A stretch of 58,801 nucleotides of DNA from an uncultured bacterium. GTDB lineage: Bacteria > Patescibacteriota > Minisyncoccia > Phycocordibacterales > CAIZLB01. The notes beneath the pieces were generated by a model. The model had not been told where the DNA came from. It worked only from the letters and a program-made list of their open reading frames with translations, and ran no database searches. The position numbers and the translations under genes were made by a program. The DNA is taken from positions 1-58,801 of the forward strand of contig CAIZVZ010000007.1 of NCBI GenBank assembly GCA_903936565.1. Reading direction: 5' to 3'. Shown here piece by piece: positions 38,039 through 47,762 of the stretch (the first letter of the stretch is position 1; each line of letters opens with the position of its first letter).

Positions 38039-38233
38039 ATGACAGATATAATAAACAATGACGGTGTGGTTGCAGAAGTAACAGCAGCTCCTGAGGCAGA
38101 AGAGGCAACAGAAGTTGTTGCTACAGAGGGAGGTGAGAATGAGGGAACTACAGTTGCTGAGGACGCAGAGGGAACAGAAGCTCAAGCAACAGAAGAAGAT
38201 GCTCCAGTTGCAGAAGATGAGGTTACAGCGTAA
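38039..38233 (+). CDS. 64-aa Glu/Ala-rich acidic low-complexity protein
   Basis: MTDIINNDGVVAEVTAAPEAEEATEVVATEGGENEGTTVAEDAEGTEAQATEEDAPVAEDEVTA; followed by terminator. Confidence 0.65.
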   Translation: MTDIINNDGVVAEVTAAPEAEEATEVVATEGGENEGTTVAEDAEGTEAQATEEDAPVAEDEVTA

Positions 38234-38264
38234 GTAAAATTAGAGAGCAATCTCTATACTAGGC

Positions 38265-38286
38265 ACCCCGAGATTCGGGGTTTTTT
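38265..38286 (+). terminator. Rho-independent terminator
   Basis: CCCCGA-GAT-TCGGGG then TTTTTT. Confidence 0.9.
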
Positions 38287-38320
38287 AGTGCCTCAAATTA
38301 TGTTTTTTATGTATGTAAAT

Positions 38321-38360
38321 GAAAACCCACCGGGACAGCCTGAAGGCCTATCTCGGTGGG
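38321..38360 (-). terminator. Rho-independent terminator on minus strand
   Basis: CCCACCGAGA...TCCCGGTGGG then TTTTC on minus strand, downstream of 38411..39190. Confidence 0.7.
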
Positions 38361-38410
38361 TGTACGCCCAGTGGACGATTTGGTTTAGGTTATTTGGTTA
38401 GTTTTCGACG

Positions 38411-39190
38411 TTACTTCTTTCCTGCAAGGACTTCAGTAACGTCCTGTTCGACCAGCGCCAAGAGCTGGTTGTATATTTTCATGACAGCAGGTCCGTCGTG
38501 AAGACGGCGGAGCACGAACTCCGTCAGATACATGTCCTTCGGAGCCTTGGGGGCGGGTGTGTTCCGTTGGAAGGAGTCTTGCCTCAGGAATGCTTGCGCA
38601 ATCTCCTCAGCAGACAGACCTTGTTCCAAAAGTTCGGCCCGCAGTTCATGACGGCCGCAGCTCCACACTTTTGTCTCCTTGAACTTCACCACAGCCTGCC
38701 GGTAGGCTAGGTTGTACTCCACCAGGTTGAATTCATGGCGAGCGTGCTTAACGACTTCCAGCAGGGAGTTGTTGAACTCCAGGCTTTCCGCCGCCAGTTG
38801 CTTCTTGAGTTCTGGGCGGCAGATGCCGTAAACTTCCAACATCGTGTCGCCTTTGTGAAGTTGCTGCTTCATGCTGGCGGCCACAATGGTCCGGAGGTCG
38901 AAGAACGTATCATCGCTCTCCAGGTTGGTTGTGTTTTGGTTATCTCCCACCTCGAGGTGGTTGTACATGCTGGACCGTGCCTGGAAGTACAGGCGTTGAA
39001 AGTCCGTCTGGTTCTTACCGAAGTTAAAACCGTAGGATTTGGCTGCTTCTTGGACGAGTTGCGCGGTGATGACCTCCTTTGCTTTGTGGGCTAGGAGTCT
39101 CCCCATGACGGCCCCCACGGCTTCTTTGCCGAAGGCGGCGCCGAGTGCGATGGTGGCGATGGTGCTGGCTAATGCGAGTTTGCTTTTCAA
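38411..39190 (-). CDS. hypothetical protein of deviant base composition
   Basis: 259-aa ORF MKSKLALASTIATIALGAAFGKEAVGAVMGRLL...; own promoter-like and terminator-like signals. Confidence 0.65.
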   Translation of the reverse strand: MKSKLALASTIATIALGAAFGKEAVGAVMGRLLAHKAKEVITAQLVQEAAKSYGFNFGKNQTDFQRLYFQARSSMYNHLEVGDNQNTTNLESDDTFFDLRTIVAASMKQQLHKGDTMLEVYGICRPELKKQLAAESLEFNNSLLEVVKHARHEFNLVEYNLAYRQAVVKFKETKVWSCGRHELRAELLEQGLSAEEIAQAFLRQDSFQRNTPAPKAPKDMYLTEFVLRRLHDGPAVMKIYNQLLALVEQDVTEVLAGKK

Positions 39191-39262
39191 TTGATTTATT
39201 CTAACGTTGTTTAGACGACTCCAAATCTATTCCAAGAGCGGAATAGCGTGAGCAATCTGCCT

Positions 39263-39334
39263 AGTATAATACCACATATGCATGTTTTGTCAAATGCCTG
39301 AATTTGACAAAACCCCCAACATAGTACATACTAT
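39263..39334. promoter_or_regulatory. divergent promoter region with 11-bp palindrome carrying both -35 boxes
   Basis: TTTTGTCAAAT-GCCTGA-ATTTGACAAAA (39285-39312); TTGACA both ways; TATACT (minus, 39268-39263) and TACTAT (plus, 39329-39334). Confidence 0.55.
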
Positions 39335-39506
39335 ATAGGTAAGTTAATCTCTCATTGGTTTTGGGTGGATATTCCACACAAAGTATACCTTTTCGAAACT
39401 TTAGAGATTTCTAGTCGCCTTACGTTATCTCTAAAGACTAATTCAGTTTTCCATAAATAATACATGGAAATCAACCCTCTTTCTATTAAGAAAGGGCTTA
39501 AATAAT

Positions 39507-41123
39507 ATGTTCAAAAAACAATCTTCTAGTAATAGAAACAATATTACTCGTGGTACAGGGGGCGCTCGTAAAACAGGTGGACCTCGTACAACAAGTGCAC
39601 CCAAATCAGCTTCAAACGCTGCTTTTACTGGTGTCTACGGCGGTTCATTAAATAAGGGTGCGACAAGTGCTCACAGTGCACCAAGATCAAGTTCTGCTCC
39701 ATCAACTCGCGCAAGTGTATATGGTGGCTCATCTTCATCTCGTTCGTCTTATTCAGCTCCAGCTCACTCTGGTCACTCATATAATTCACGTGCAAGTTCA
39801 CGTGATGGTGCATCATTTGGTGGCGGATACAGTAGTGGTCCATCTCGTGGTGGTTACTCAGGATCTTCATCTAGCTCACGCGGCGGTTACGCTGGCGGAG
39901 GGGCAAGTAGATTCGGAGGAAGTCGCTCAGGCGGAAACTCTTCCGGCTCAAGATTTGGTGGCAATGGTGGTCGTGGTGGTTTTGGTGGAGGAAATAGGGG
40001 AAGAGGACGTGCATCTTCAGGTGGACGCCTTGATATTTCAAGATTTATCAACAAAGCAGTTGTGGGAGAAAAAGTAGAAGCCTACGTTCCAGAGCACACA
40101 TTTGCTGATTTTAAAATTGAAGAGTCTCTAAAGAAAAGTGTTATCGCAAAAGGATACATCACACCTTCTCCAATTCAAGACAAAACAATTCCTCATATTC
40201 TAAATGGAGAGGACCTAGTTGGTATTGCAAACACAGGTACAGGGAAGACTGCTGCGTTTCTTTTGCCACTTATAAATAAGGTAATAAAAAATCCTGATGA
40301 ACAAGCAATCATAATGGCACCAACAAGAGAGCTTGCAATTCAAATTGATCAAGAATTACAATCCTTTATTAAGGGAATGAAAATCTATTCAGTTTGTTGT
40401 GTTGGAGGTGCTCCAATCGGAAGACAAATTTCTGAATTAAAATATTTCAATAACTTTATTATTGGAACACCAGGACGTCTTAAGGATCTTATCGATAGAA
40501 AGAAACTGAATCTTTCACATTTCAAAAACCTTGTACTAGATGAAGCTGACAGAATGTTGGACATGGGATTTATTAACGATATGAAATACGTTATGAGTCT
40601 TATGCCAAAGGATAGACAAACTCTATTCTTCTCAGCGACACTTTCACCTGATATTGAAAGAATCATTAATGACTTCCTAAATAATCCTGTTCGTATTTCT
40701 GTAAAGACTAGAGATACTGCAAAGAACGTTGATCAAGATGTTGTCTTCGTAAGAGGGGGACAAAAGATTGATATTCTTCACGATCTTCTAATCAATCCAG
40801 AATTCCAAAAGGTTATAATCTTCGGAAGAACAAAACACGGAGTAGAGAAGCTTACAACAATGCTTTCAGAGCGTGGTTTTAAAGCGGCTTCTATTCATGG
40901 TGATAAAGTTCACACTCAACGTCAACGTGCTCTTAAGGCATTTAAGGACGGTGAAGTTCAAATGCTTGTTGCAACAGACGTTGCTGCACGTGGGTTAGAT
41001 ATTCCAAACGTATCTCACGTTATCAACTATGAACTTCCAGAAACTCACGATGACTATGTTCACCGAATTGGAAGAACAGGTAGAAGTGACAAGACAGGAA
41101 AGGCGTTGACATTCGTTGACTAA
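39507..41123 (+). CDS. DEAD-box RNA helicase with Gly/Ser/Arg-rich N-terminal extension
   Basis: ANTGTGKTAAFLLPL, APTRELAIQI, VLDEADRMLDMGF, FFSATL, HRIGRTGR. Confidence 0.95.
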   Translation: MFKKQSSSNRNNITRGTGGARKTGGPRTTSAPKSASNAAFTGVYGGSLNKGATSAHSAPRSSSAPSTRASVYGGSSSSRSSYSAPAHSGHSYNSRASSRDGASFGGGYSSGPSRGGYSGSSSSSRGGYAGGGASRFGGSRSGGNSSGSRFGGNGGRGGFGGGNRGRGRASSGGRLDISRFINKAVVGEKVEAYVPEHTFADFKIEESLKKSVIAKGYITPSPIQDKTIPHILNGEDLVGIANTGTGKTAAFLLPLINKVIKNPDEQAIIMAPTRELAIQIDQELQSFIKGMKIYSVCCVGGAPIGRQISELKYFNNFIIGTPGRLKDLIDRKKLNLSHFKNLVLDEADRMLDMGFINDMKYVMSLMPKDRQTLFFSATLSPDIERIINDFLNNPVRISVKTRDTAKNVDQDVVFVRGGQKIDILHDLLINPEFQKVIIFGRTKHGVEKLTTMLSERGFKAASIHGDKVHTQRQRALKAFKDGEVQMLVATDVAARGLDIPNVSHVINYELPETHDDYVHRIGRTGRSDKTGKALTFVD

Positions 41124-41175
41124 TCTTCAAATGGTCAAGGTGGTTTCCGCCGTCGTGATTTAAATAGTTAAATAC

Positions 41176-41209
41176 AAAAAACACCTCAAGTAAAACTGAG
41201 GTGTTTTTT
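41176..41209 (+). terminator. Rho-independent terminator
   Basis: ACACCTCA-AGTAAAAC-TGAGGTGT then TTTTT. Confidence 0.9.
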
Positions 41210-41290
41210 GTTGCTACGGTATCATATTCGCCTGTGGACATATTGTATTTCAATGTGGAGGGATATTATAATATTTGATATAGTAAGCAC

Positions 41291-41647
41291 ATGAATAAAA
41301 AAATATCAAAGGTTGTTGCTGTATTAGCTTTGTTATCGCAGGTCTTAATTCCAGTTTGGTGGGCTGCAGTAGCTGCTTCCTTTTATTATTTTTGGATAGA
41401 AGGAATTATAGAAGGCGGAGGTATAAATATTTATGGTGAATATGAAGGAAATATACTCTGGGGCTTATTGTCCATTTATTCGATAATTGCTGCATTTTCT
41501 GCTATTAAAGAATCTTTTTCTAAATTAAGTGTTCAAAAGCAAAAGGGGGGCCGGGGAAATGCTGTGTTTTTTTTGATAAACATATTAACTATCATCCTGG
41601 TCGCCGTTGTTGTCTTTTTAAACGGAGGTCTTATTCCAAGAATATAA
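41291..41647 (+). CDS. membrane protein, hypothetical
   Basis: Hydrophobic 118-aa ORF. Confidence 0.6.
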   Translation: MNKKISKVVAVLALLSQVLIPVWWAAVAASFYYFWIEGIIEGGGINIYGEYEGNILWGLLSIYSIIAAFSAIKESFSKLSVQKQKGGRGNAVFFLINILTIILVAVVVFLNGGLIPRI

Positions 41648-41760
41648 TCTGTTATTTTCAAATATAGTCGGTGGACTTCTGTGGGTTTTGTGATAATCTT
41701 TTTTTGGGTAAGTTCTCTCACGTGAGGTTTGAGGATTATACTCTTAGAATCGAGGTACTA

Positions 41761-42126
41761 ATGTCAGCTATTAAAAGATCGAAAGAGCACAGAGATACGC
41801 CTACTAGGCACATCGTATTCAAAATCAGGCGACCAATCGATACTGAAGCTATCGCGAGATCAATTGGCGGTCCACCTGAACATGTTGTTCCTTTGGCTGT
41901 CAGAAAGATCGGACCGAGCCCTAAGTGTCGTCCGCAGGGTAAACGGGTGTTGGAATGTGATTTCAGAAGTCTTACTCCCGAAAAAGATGGAAGTAATCGC
42001 GTGGTCGCAGACGGCTTCGTCCGTCTTTCCAAAGCTGGTCAGCCGGTTCATTTTAGACTGGTGTTTTGCACCAAGCCTGTGGCTGGACAATGTAGCTACG
42101 GGTCGCTCACGGTGATCACTTCTTAG
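41761..42126 (+). CDS. hypothetical protein of deviant base composition
   Basis: MSAIKRSKEHRDTPTRHIVFKIRRPIDTEAIARSIGG...; followed by + strand terminator. Confidence 0.5.
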   Translation: MSAIKRSKEHRDTPTRHIVFKIRRPIDTEAIARSIGGPPEHVVPLAVRKIGPSPKCRPQGKRVLECDFRSLTPEKDGSNRVVADGFVRLSKAGQPVHFRLVFCTKPVAGQCSYGSLTVITS

Positions 42127-42181
42127 GGTGAGTCGGTTTCTGGGATTCAATTAAACCAACTTGTTACTCGCCGCAGACGAA

Positions 42182-42206
42182 GCCACCGATCCCAGCGGTG
42201 GTTTTT
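42182..42206 (+). terminator. Rho-independent terminator
   Basis: CCACCG-ATCCCAG-CGGTGG then TTTTT. Confidence 0.8.
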
Positions 42207-42292
42207 AATATGATTTAACTTAAATAATGTTGTATAATGATAACAAGTAAGTTTTTGTCGGTTTTATTATTATAAAATATTATTTTAAACTC

Positions 42293-44248
42293 ATGATTTA
42301 TATATTACTAATTATTATTTTGGCGATTGTTTTCTTTGCGAAGATGTCGGATACTAATGGTCGCATAGACCAATTGCGAACTGAGCTTAATAAGTTAAAG
42401 CAGCAAATTGGTGCGGGGCAAGGTGGTACTGTTCAAGGTGCTGGGCAGAGTGCTAGTGTGGCAGCAAGTGCAACATCAAACTCCCAGACTCATCACCAAC
42501 CCCACGCTTTGTCTCATGCTCAGCCTGGTGTTTCCAAATCAGAACTTTCCTCTGCAGAAGCTTTGTATATGAAAAAAATGCATGAGTCAAAAGAGCGATC
42601 AAATGAACCTCGATCGGAAGATGTTTTTTTGGCATGGATCAAAGAAAATTGGCTTCTCAAAATTGGAGTCTTGATGATTCTTGTTGGATTCGGCTGGTTT
42701 GTCAGCTATGCATTTACACACAATTGGATTGGTCCAGTTGGTAGAATTGCAATTGGAGTTGTTGCGGGGGCACTGATTGCATTTTTTGGAACAATGAGAC
42801 TCGGCAAAAACTTAACACAAGGAATTCTCTTTACCGTACTTGGTTCAGCACTTGTCATAATATCTATTCTATCCGGACAGTACTTCTATGAGTTCTTTAC
42901 TCCACTAATGGCGCTCGGATTAATATTTCTCGTAGCTTTCTATGTAACTTTAACAGCGCTCGCGTATTCGACAGAAAAGTTAGCAATATATGGACTCGTA
43001 ATCTCATTATTTGCTCCGCTTCTTTCTCATGTTGCGTTCGATCTTCAGCCAGTTTCAATGTATTTGTACTTACTTATTATATCCATCGCGACAATCTGGG
43101 TCTCTGTCGCAAAGGGTTGGAGAGCTGGTCTTCCAATTGGAATCACAGGTATATTATTGTATAGCATACCAATAATCACAAGTTCTCGTTATTCAGTTGA
43201 TAGTTTTTTCCTAGCAGAACCATCTAAATACACCACCTTAGCGCTAGCTTATATAATTTCATTCTTATATTTATTCATCAGCGCATGGAGTTTGATACAA
43301 AAAGATTCAATAGAAAAAACAGCAACTGGAAAAACAGCTGGCGCAACAGCAGGCGACGTGTACCTAACGATTGTAAGTACAATAATGATTCTTGGCTTTA
43401 CAATGAGTCTTGTGCCAACAGTTTACCAATCGTTAGTCCTTGCGTTATGGATGATTGCCTTTGCAATATCAGGATTTGTCGTATTCCAGACCACGAAGAA
43501 TGAAAAGCTGTTTTACATTCACTCACTTGTTGCAATACTATTCTTGGCAATAGCAACGTCGGTTGAATTAAGTGGAAAGACCTTGACCGTAGCTTTTGCG
43601 ATTGAAGTTGCAATAATTGCAATTGCGTCATTCTTGGTTACAAATAGAATAAATATTGCCAAAGCATTTGGGGTGTTAATGGTTGTTCCCTTGCTCATGT
43701 CCTTGGAAAGTGTGGTCTCCGAAAATTGGTCTTATGACAGCGGTGCGGGAATTTTCCATGCTGACTTCGCAATATTACTTTTGATGGCTGTACTGCTCGG
43801 AGTACTTGGAGCATTCTATCGTGCTAATAAGCAATTAAACAGTGACGGTACAGAGAATAGAGGATTTGGTTTTCATCATTTAGCTATAATTATCTCTACT
43901 GCGTATGTATTTGGTATAATTTGGTTATCGTCTCACTCGGTTATGGCAAGTCAGGATACAGCCGTTCTGTTCAGTCTATTTATATATACGATCGTTGGAC
44001 TTGTATCATACTTCGTCGGACTATTCAATGAATATCATGTGTTAAAAAGATACGGTGCGGTTGTCCTGTCATTGGTTGTACTCCGATTAATTCTTGTTGA
44101 TGTTTGGCAAATGGAATTGGCACTCCGTGTTGTAACATTCATCGTCCTTGGTGTTATGTTTATTAGTACAGCTTTTATTTCCAAAAAACAAAAGGCAGAA
44201 CATCCTGAAATTGTCGCAGAGGAGATTAATAATACATTACATAATTAA
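42293..44248 (+). CDS. DUF2339-like multi-pass membrane protein
   Basis: [57 protein letters not shown] and many TM segments. Confidence 0.8.
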   Translation: MIYILLIIILAIVFFAKMSDTNGRIDQLRTELNKLKQQIGAGQGGTVQGAGQSASVAASATSNSQTHHQPHALSHAQPGVSKSELSSAEALYMKKMHESKERSNEPRSEDVFLAWIKENWLLKIGVLMILVGFGWFVSYAFTHNWIGPVGRIAIGVVAGALIAFFGTMRLGKNLTQGILFTVLGSALVIISILSGQYFYEFFTPLMALGLIFLVAFYVTLTALAYSTEKLAIYGLVISLFAPLLSHVAFDLQPVSMYLYLLIISIATIWVSVAKGWRAGLPIGITGILLYSIPIITSSRYSVDSFFLAEPSKYTTLALAYIISFLYLFISAWSLIQKDSIEKTATGKTAGATAGDVYLTIVSTIMILGFTMSLVPTVYQSLVLALWMIAFAISGFVVFQTTKNEKLFYIHSLVAILFLAIATSVELSGKTLTVAFAIEVAIIAIASFLVTNRINIAKAFGVLMVVPLLMSLESVVSENWSYDSGAGIFHADFAILLLMAVLLGVLGAFYRANKQLNSDGTENRGFGFHHLAIIISTAYVFGIIWLSSHSVMASQDTAVLFSLFIYTIVGLVSYFVGLFNEYHVLKRYGAVVLSLVVLRLILVDVWQMELALRVVTFIVLGVMFISTAFISKKQKAEHPEIVAEEINNTLHN

Positions 44249-44249
44249 T

Positions 44250-45470
44250 ATGAAAAATAAATCACTCTTAAGTGGATCGGTATTGGCCATCTTCGTTCTT
44301 GTCCTAATTCTATCCTTCCAGTCCGCATATGCTGTTGTTAAAGATTGGCAACCGGTAACGGCGGTTGCAACAAGTACAAACGAAGAGATGCTTCGTGTGT
44401 ATAAAAATTATGTAAAATTACCAACACAAAACATTGTGGTACCAACGGTGTTAGAAGTTCCTATTGATACAAATCAAATATACAGTGACTACTTCGGCGT
44501 ATATAACGAAACTCAGAAAAAGTTTATTCCACATCTATTTATTGATAATACTCAAATTGATGGAAATAGTGTGAAGGCGATAGATAGTAATACAAATGAA
44601 GACTTAGCTGGGTTATTTGACGGCAGACATGAGACAATGAAGGATTTTTATCTGAATAAGGGTGAGGATAAAAGTTTGGCAAAGATATCCATTTATTATT
44701 CAAAACAAATTAAATCAAATTCATTAAGTATATCTTTTGATTCCTATGTTTCTATGCCAACAGCTGTTACTCTAAAGGCATATGTTGGCGGGGCAGAGGT
44801 GGTGGTTTTGAATAAATTAAAACCAACTTCTTCAACAATTAATTTCCCTGAGACACTCTCTGATAAATGGATATTGGAGCTTGAATATTCTCAACCGCTT
44901 AGAATTTCTGAAATTCATTTTAGAGATGCTTTGAATTCATACTCAAAGAAGTCTATAAGATTTTTAGCGCTACCACAAAATAGTTATAAGATTTATGCCA
45001 ATCCAGAAACTGTAAATAGTTCATATGTCAATTATCAAGAAGCCCCAAATCTTTCTTCTTCAATTGGTGTGAAGCGTGTCACATCAGCGCTTTCCGTTTC
45101 ATCTAACCCAGCATTTGTTTTGAGTGATACTGATGGGGATGGTATTCCAAACGTAGCTGATAACTGTATTAGTACGCCAAACTTTGACCAAGCAGATATG
45201 GATCAAAATGGTAGGGGAGATGTTTGCGATGACTTTGATAGGGATGGGATAATAAATTCGATGGATAACTGTGTAGATACTCCAAACTATGATCAGAGAG
45301 AAACAGATGGTGATAAGATTGGTGATGCGTGTGATACTGGAGAAAGTAGATTCACTGAAAAATATCCTTGGATTGTTTGGGTGGGAATCGGATTTGCAAC
45401 TGTCGTCTTCTTGTCCCTCTTGTTTATTGCTGGGAATAAGATTAGGAAGGAGAGAGCGATGCTGGGGTAG
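44250..45470 (+). CDS. exported protein with thrombospondin type 3 calcium-binding repeats and C-terminal TM
   Basis: [70 protein letters not shown]; start refined from 44148. Confidence 0.8.
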   Translation: MKNKSLLSGSVLAIFVLVLILSFQSAYAVVKDWQPVTAVATSTNEEMLRVYKNYVKLPTQNIVVPTVLEVPIDTNQIYSDYFGVYNETQKKFIPHLFIDNTQIDGNSVKAIDSNTNEDLAGLFDGRHETMKDFYLNKGEDKSLAKISIYYSKQIKSNSLSISFDSYVSMPTAVTLKAYVGGAEVVVLNKLKPTSSTINFPETLSDKWILELEYSQPLRISEIHFRDALNSYSKKSIRFLALPQNSYKIYANPETVNSSYVNYQEAPNLSSSIGVKRVTSALSVSSNPAFVLSDTDGDGIPNVADNCISTPNFDQADMDQNGRGDVCDDFDRDGIINSMDNCVDTPNYDQRETDGDKIGDACDTGESRFTEKYPWIVWVGIGFATVVFLSLLFIAGNKIRKERAMLG

Positions 45471-45523
45471 CTGGAAGTACAACAAAAAAGATAATTAAAA
45501 CATCTTATTATATAATACTAATT

Positions 45524-45994
45524 ATGAAAAAAACTATAAAGATTTGCCTTGTAATTTTGACTGTCGTTATTATTGTCATTTTAGGAGGATTAAGCTATTT
45601 ACTTACGGGTCGAATTATCCCTTCATATTCCTGTGGCGAATCTTTCGATAGGGAGTTTACTAGAGCTGTATTGAGTAACGACGTCAATTCATGGTCTAAT
45701 ATGAAAGATAATATAAATTACCCAGCCAAGGATCCTGTTAGTGGTGGGTTTTATTGTAAGCCACCAAAAGTGGGTATGATGTCTGATAGATATTCAATCA
45801 GAAAAAATGATTTCAAAAGTAGTTATTTAGAGGCTTTTGCAGAAGCTACAAATAATATTGAAGCTTGTAAGCTAATTGATGGAGGTGGTTCAAAGATTGT
45901 TTGTGTATTAGGTGTTAGACGCGCAACTGGAAATAAGGATTACTGCGCTTTAATTACAGATGATGATTTAATAAGAAAAAAATGTCTGCAATAA
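45524..45994 (+). CDS. hypothetical exported Cys-containing protein
   Basis: N-terminal TM, C-terminal ACKLID...VCVLGVRR...DYCALI...KKCLQ. Confidence 0.55.
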   Translation: MKKTIKICLVILTVVIIVILGGLSYLLTGRIIPSYSCGESFDREFTRAVLSNDVNSWSNMKDNINYPAKDPVSGGFYCKPPKVGMMSDRYSIRKNDFKSSYLEAFAEATNNIEACKLIDGGGSKIVCVLGVRRATGNKDYCALITDDDLIRKKCLQ

Positions 45995-46051
45995 TTTGGT
46001 AGTTCTAAACTGACTAGGGCGCTAATTCTGTGAGCGTGATATAATCTTAGT

Positions 46052-46591
46052 ATGGGCAATGAACAAATAACTAACGTAAAATATCCGAACGTAAAATGTC
46101 ATTTCTCATCGCGAGATTTTGGCTTTATATGTGATTCTGCAGAAGATGAGTATACATGTCGCCCTTCGGTGTATGTTGTTGTTTTTGACAATGATCAAAA
46201 CATAGCTACTCTTGAATTTAGAAAGGGAGTTAAAAATATCTTCTGTTTGCCTGGAGGCGGAGTTGAAGATGGGGAAGACTTTATACAAGCTATAGTCAGA
46301 GAAGCGAAGGAGGAAATAGGGTGTAACTTAAAAAATATTGAACAGCTGGGGAGTTTTGAATCATTTTGTAATAAAAGTAAGCGTCGTTTTGAAAACATTA
46401 TATTTAGGGCAGACCTGGATGGAGAAAAGGGGGAGCCTATGCCAGCAGAAGATTATGAACAAGGTCTTGTTGTTGTTTGGAAAACAATGAGTGATCTTAA
46501 ACAGCAATTGGAAGAAATTAGTATGGCAGATAAAGATAAAATAGAGTTTAGGTCTCTGTTTGTCTTAAAGATGTTGTCTCTTATGCTATAA
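46052..46591 (+). CDS. NUDIX hydrolase
   Basis: GGGVEDGEDFIQAIVREAKEEIGC Nudix box; TATAAT 46040-46045. Confidence 0.85.
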   Translation: MGNEQITNVKYPNVKCHFSSRDFGFICDSAEDEYTCRPSVYVVVFDNDQNIATLEFRKGVKNIFCLPGGGVEDGEDFIQAIVREAKEEIGCNLKNIEQLGSFESFCNKSKRRFENIIFRADLDGEKGEPMPAEDYEQGLVVVWKTMSDLKQQLEEISMADKDKIEFRSLFVLKMLSLML

Positions 46592-46601
46592 TTGACACCC
46601 T

Positions 46602-47762
46602 ATGGATTACAACAAAAAATCGTTAGCATTACACAAAAAAAATAAAGGAAAGATAGAAATAAAATCAAAGGTTCCCCTTAAGACAAAAGAGGACCTTTCT
46701 TTGGCTTATACCCCAGGAGTTGCTGAGGTTTGTAGATTGATTGCAAAAGATCAAAAGCAAATGAATTCATATACTATGCGTGGCAATATGGTGGCCGTTG
46801 TTACTGATGGTTCAGCAGTATTGGGTCTTGGAAATATTGGTCCATACGCTGCGATGCCTGTGATGGAAGGTAAGGCTGTGCTATTTAAGGAATTTGCAAA
46901 TGTTGATGCATTTCCAATTTGTCTAAATACACAAGACCCAGATAAATTTATTGATGCAGTAAAATTGCTGGAACCAACCTTTGGGGGGATAAATCTAGAA
47001 GATATTTCTGCACCTAATTGTTTTTATATTGAGGAACGTTTGAAGAAGGAAATGAATATTCCAGTTTTTCATGATGATCAACATGGAACAGCGATTGTTG
47101 TTTTAGCAGCCCTTCTGAATGCATTGAAAATTGTAAAGAAAAATATTGGAGAAATTAAAGTCGTGGTAAATGGAGCTGGTGCTGCCGCGACCGCGGTTTC
47201 AAAGCTGCTAATTAAAGCTGGAGTACCTGCTGGTAAGATGATTCTTGTTGATAGTAAGGGGGCGATTTATGATGGGCGAGAGGGGCTCAATTCTTCCAAG
47301 CAAGAAATGGCGAAGATCACAAATAAGAAGAAAGTGATGGGACTGCTTGATTCAGCGCTTAGGGATGCTGATGTCTTTATCGGTGTATCTGTTGCCAATG
47401 CATTAAAGAAAGAGTGGGTAGCTGAGATGGCTGAGAATCCAATTGTTTTTGCAATGGCAAACCCTAATCCTGAGATTTCATATGAGGATGCAATGCATGC
47501 GAAGATTGCGGTTTTTGGAACAGGAAGATCTGATTATCCAAATCAAATAAATAACGTATTAGTTTTTCCGGGAATTTTCCGTGGTGCGCTTGATTGTGGT
47601 GCAACAAAAATTACAGAAGAAATGAAGGTGGTTTCTGCGCACGCCATCGCGTCCCTTGTTAAGAAAAATGAATTAAAAAAGGATTATATAATCCCAAGCC
47701 CATTAGACAGAAGGGTTGCAAAGGTGGTGGCAAAAGCGGTTACGAATTCTTGTAAAAGGTAG
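46602..47762 (+). CDS. malic enzyme (NAD(P)-dependent, short form)
   Basis: LSLAYTPGVAEVCRLIA, MPVMEGKAVLFKEFANVDAFPICL, PVFHDDQHGTAIVVLAALLNALK, NGAGAAATAV. Confidence 0.95.
   Translation: MDYNKKSLALHKKNKGKIEIKSKVPLKTKEDLSLAYTPGVAEVCRLIAKDQKQMNSYTMRGNMVAVVTDGSAVLGLGNIGPYAAMPVMEGKAVLFKEFANVDAFPICLNTQDPDKFIDAVKLLEPTFGGINLEDISAPNCFYIEERLKKEMNIPVFHDDQHGTAIVVLAALLNALKIVKKNIGEIKVVVNGAGAAATAVSKLLIKAGVPAGKMILVDSKGAIYDGREGLNSSKQEMAKITNKKKVMGLLDSALRDADVFIGVSVANALKKEWVAEMAENPIVFAMANPNPEISYEDAMHAKIAVFGTGRSDYPNQINNVLVFPGIFRGALDCGATKITEEMKVVSAHAIASLVKKNELKKDYIIPSPLDRRVAKVVAKAVTNSCKR

Noticed and set aside
38735-39094. 119-aa + strand ORF opposite the orphan 38411..39190
   Set aside because: The minus strand ORF is longer and complete, with matching promoter-like and terminator signals; GC-rich DNA yields spurious antisense ORFs.
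39658-40077. 139-aa + frame ORF inside the DEAD-box N-terminal region
   Set aside because: Low-complexity Val/His/Leu-rich alternate frame of the Gly/Ser-rich coding region; no start signals.
39507-41171. Alternative genetic code explaining the TAA within the helicase tail
   Set aside because: TAA is used as the normal stop throughout the window; only a local mutation, error or readthrough is plausible.
41736-42150. Two antisense ORFs (98 and 96 aa) opposite orphan 41761..42126
   Set aside because: The downstream terminator is oriented for the + strand gene; antisense ORFs overlap each other. Strand assignment remains moderately uncertain.
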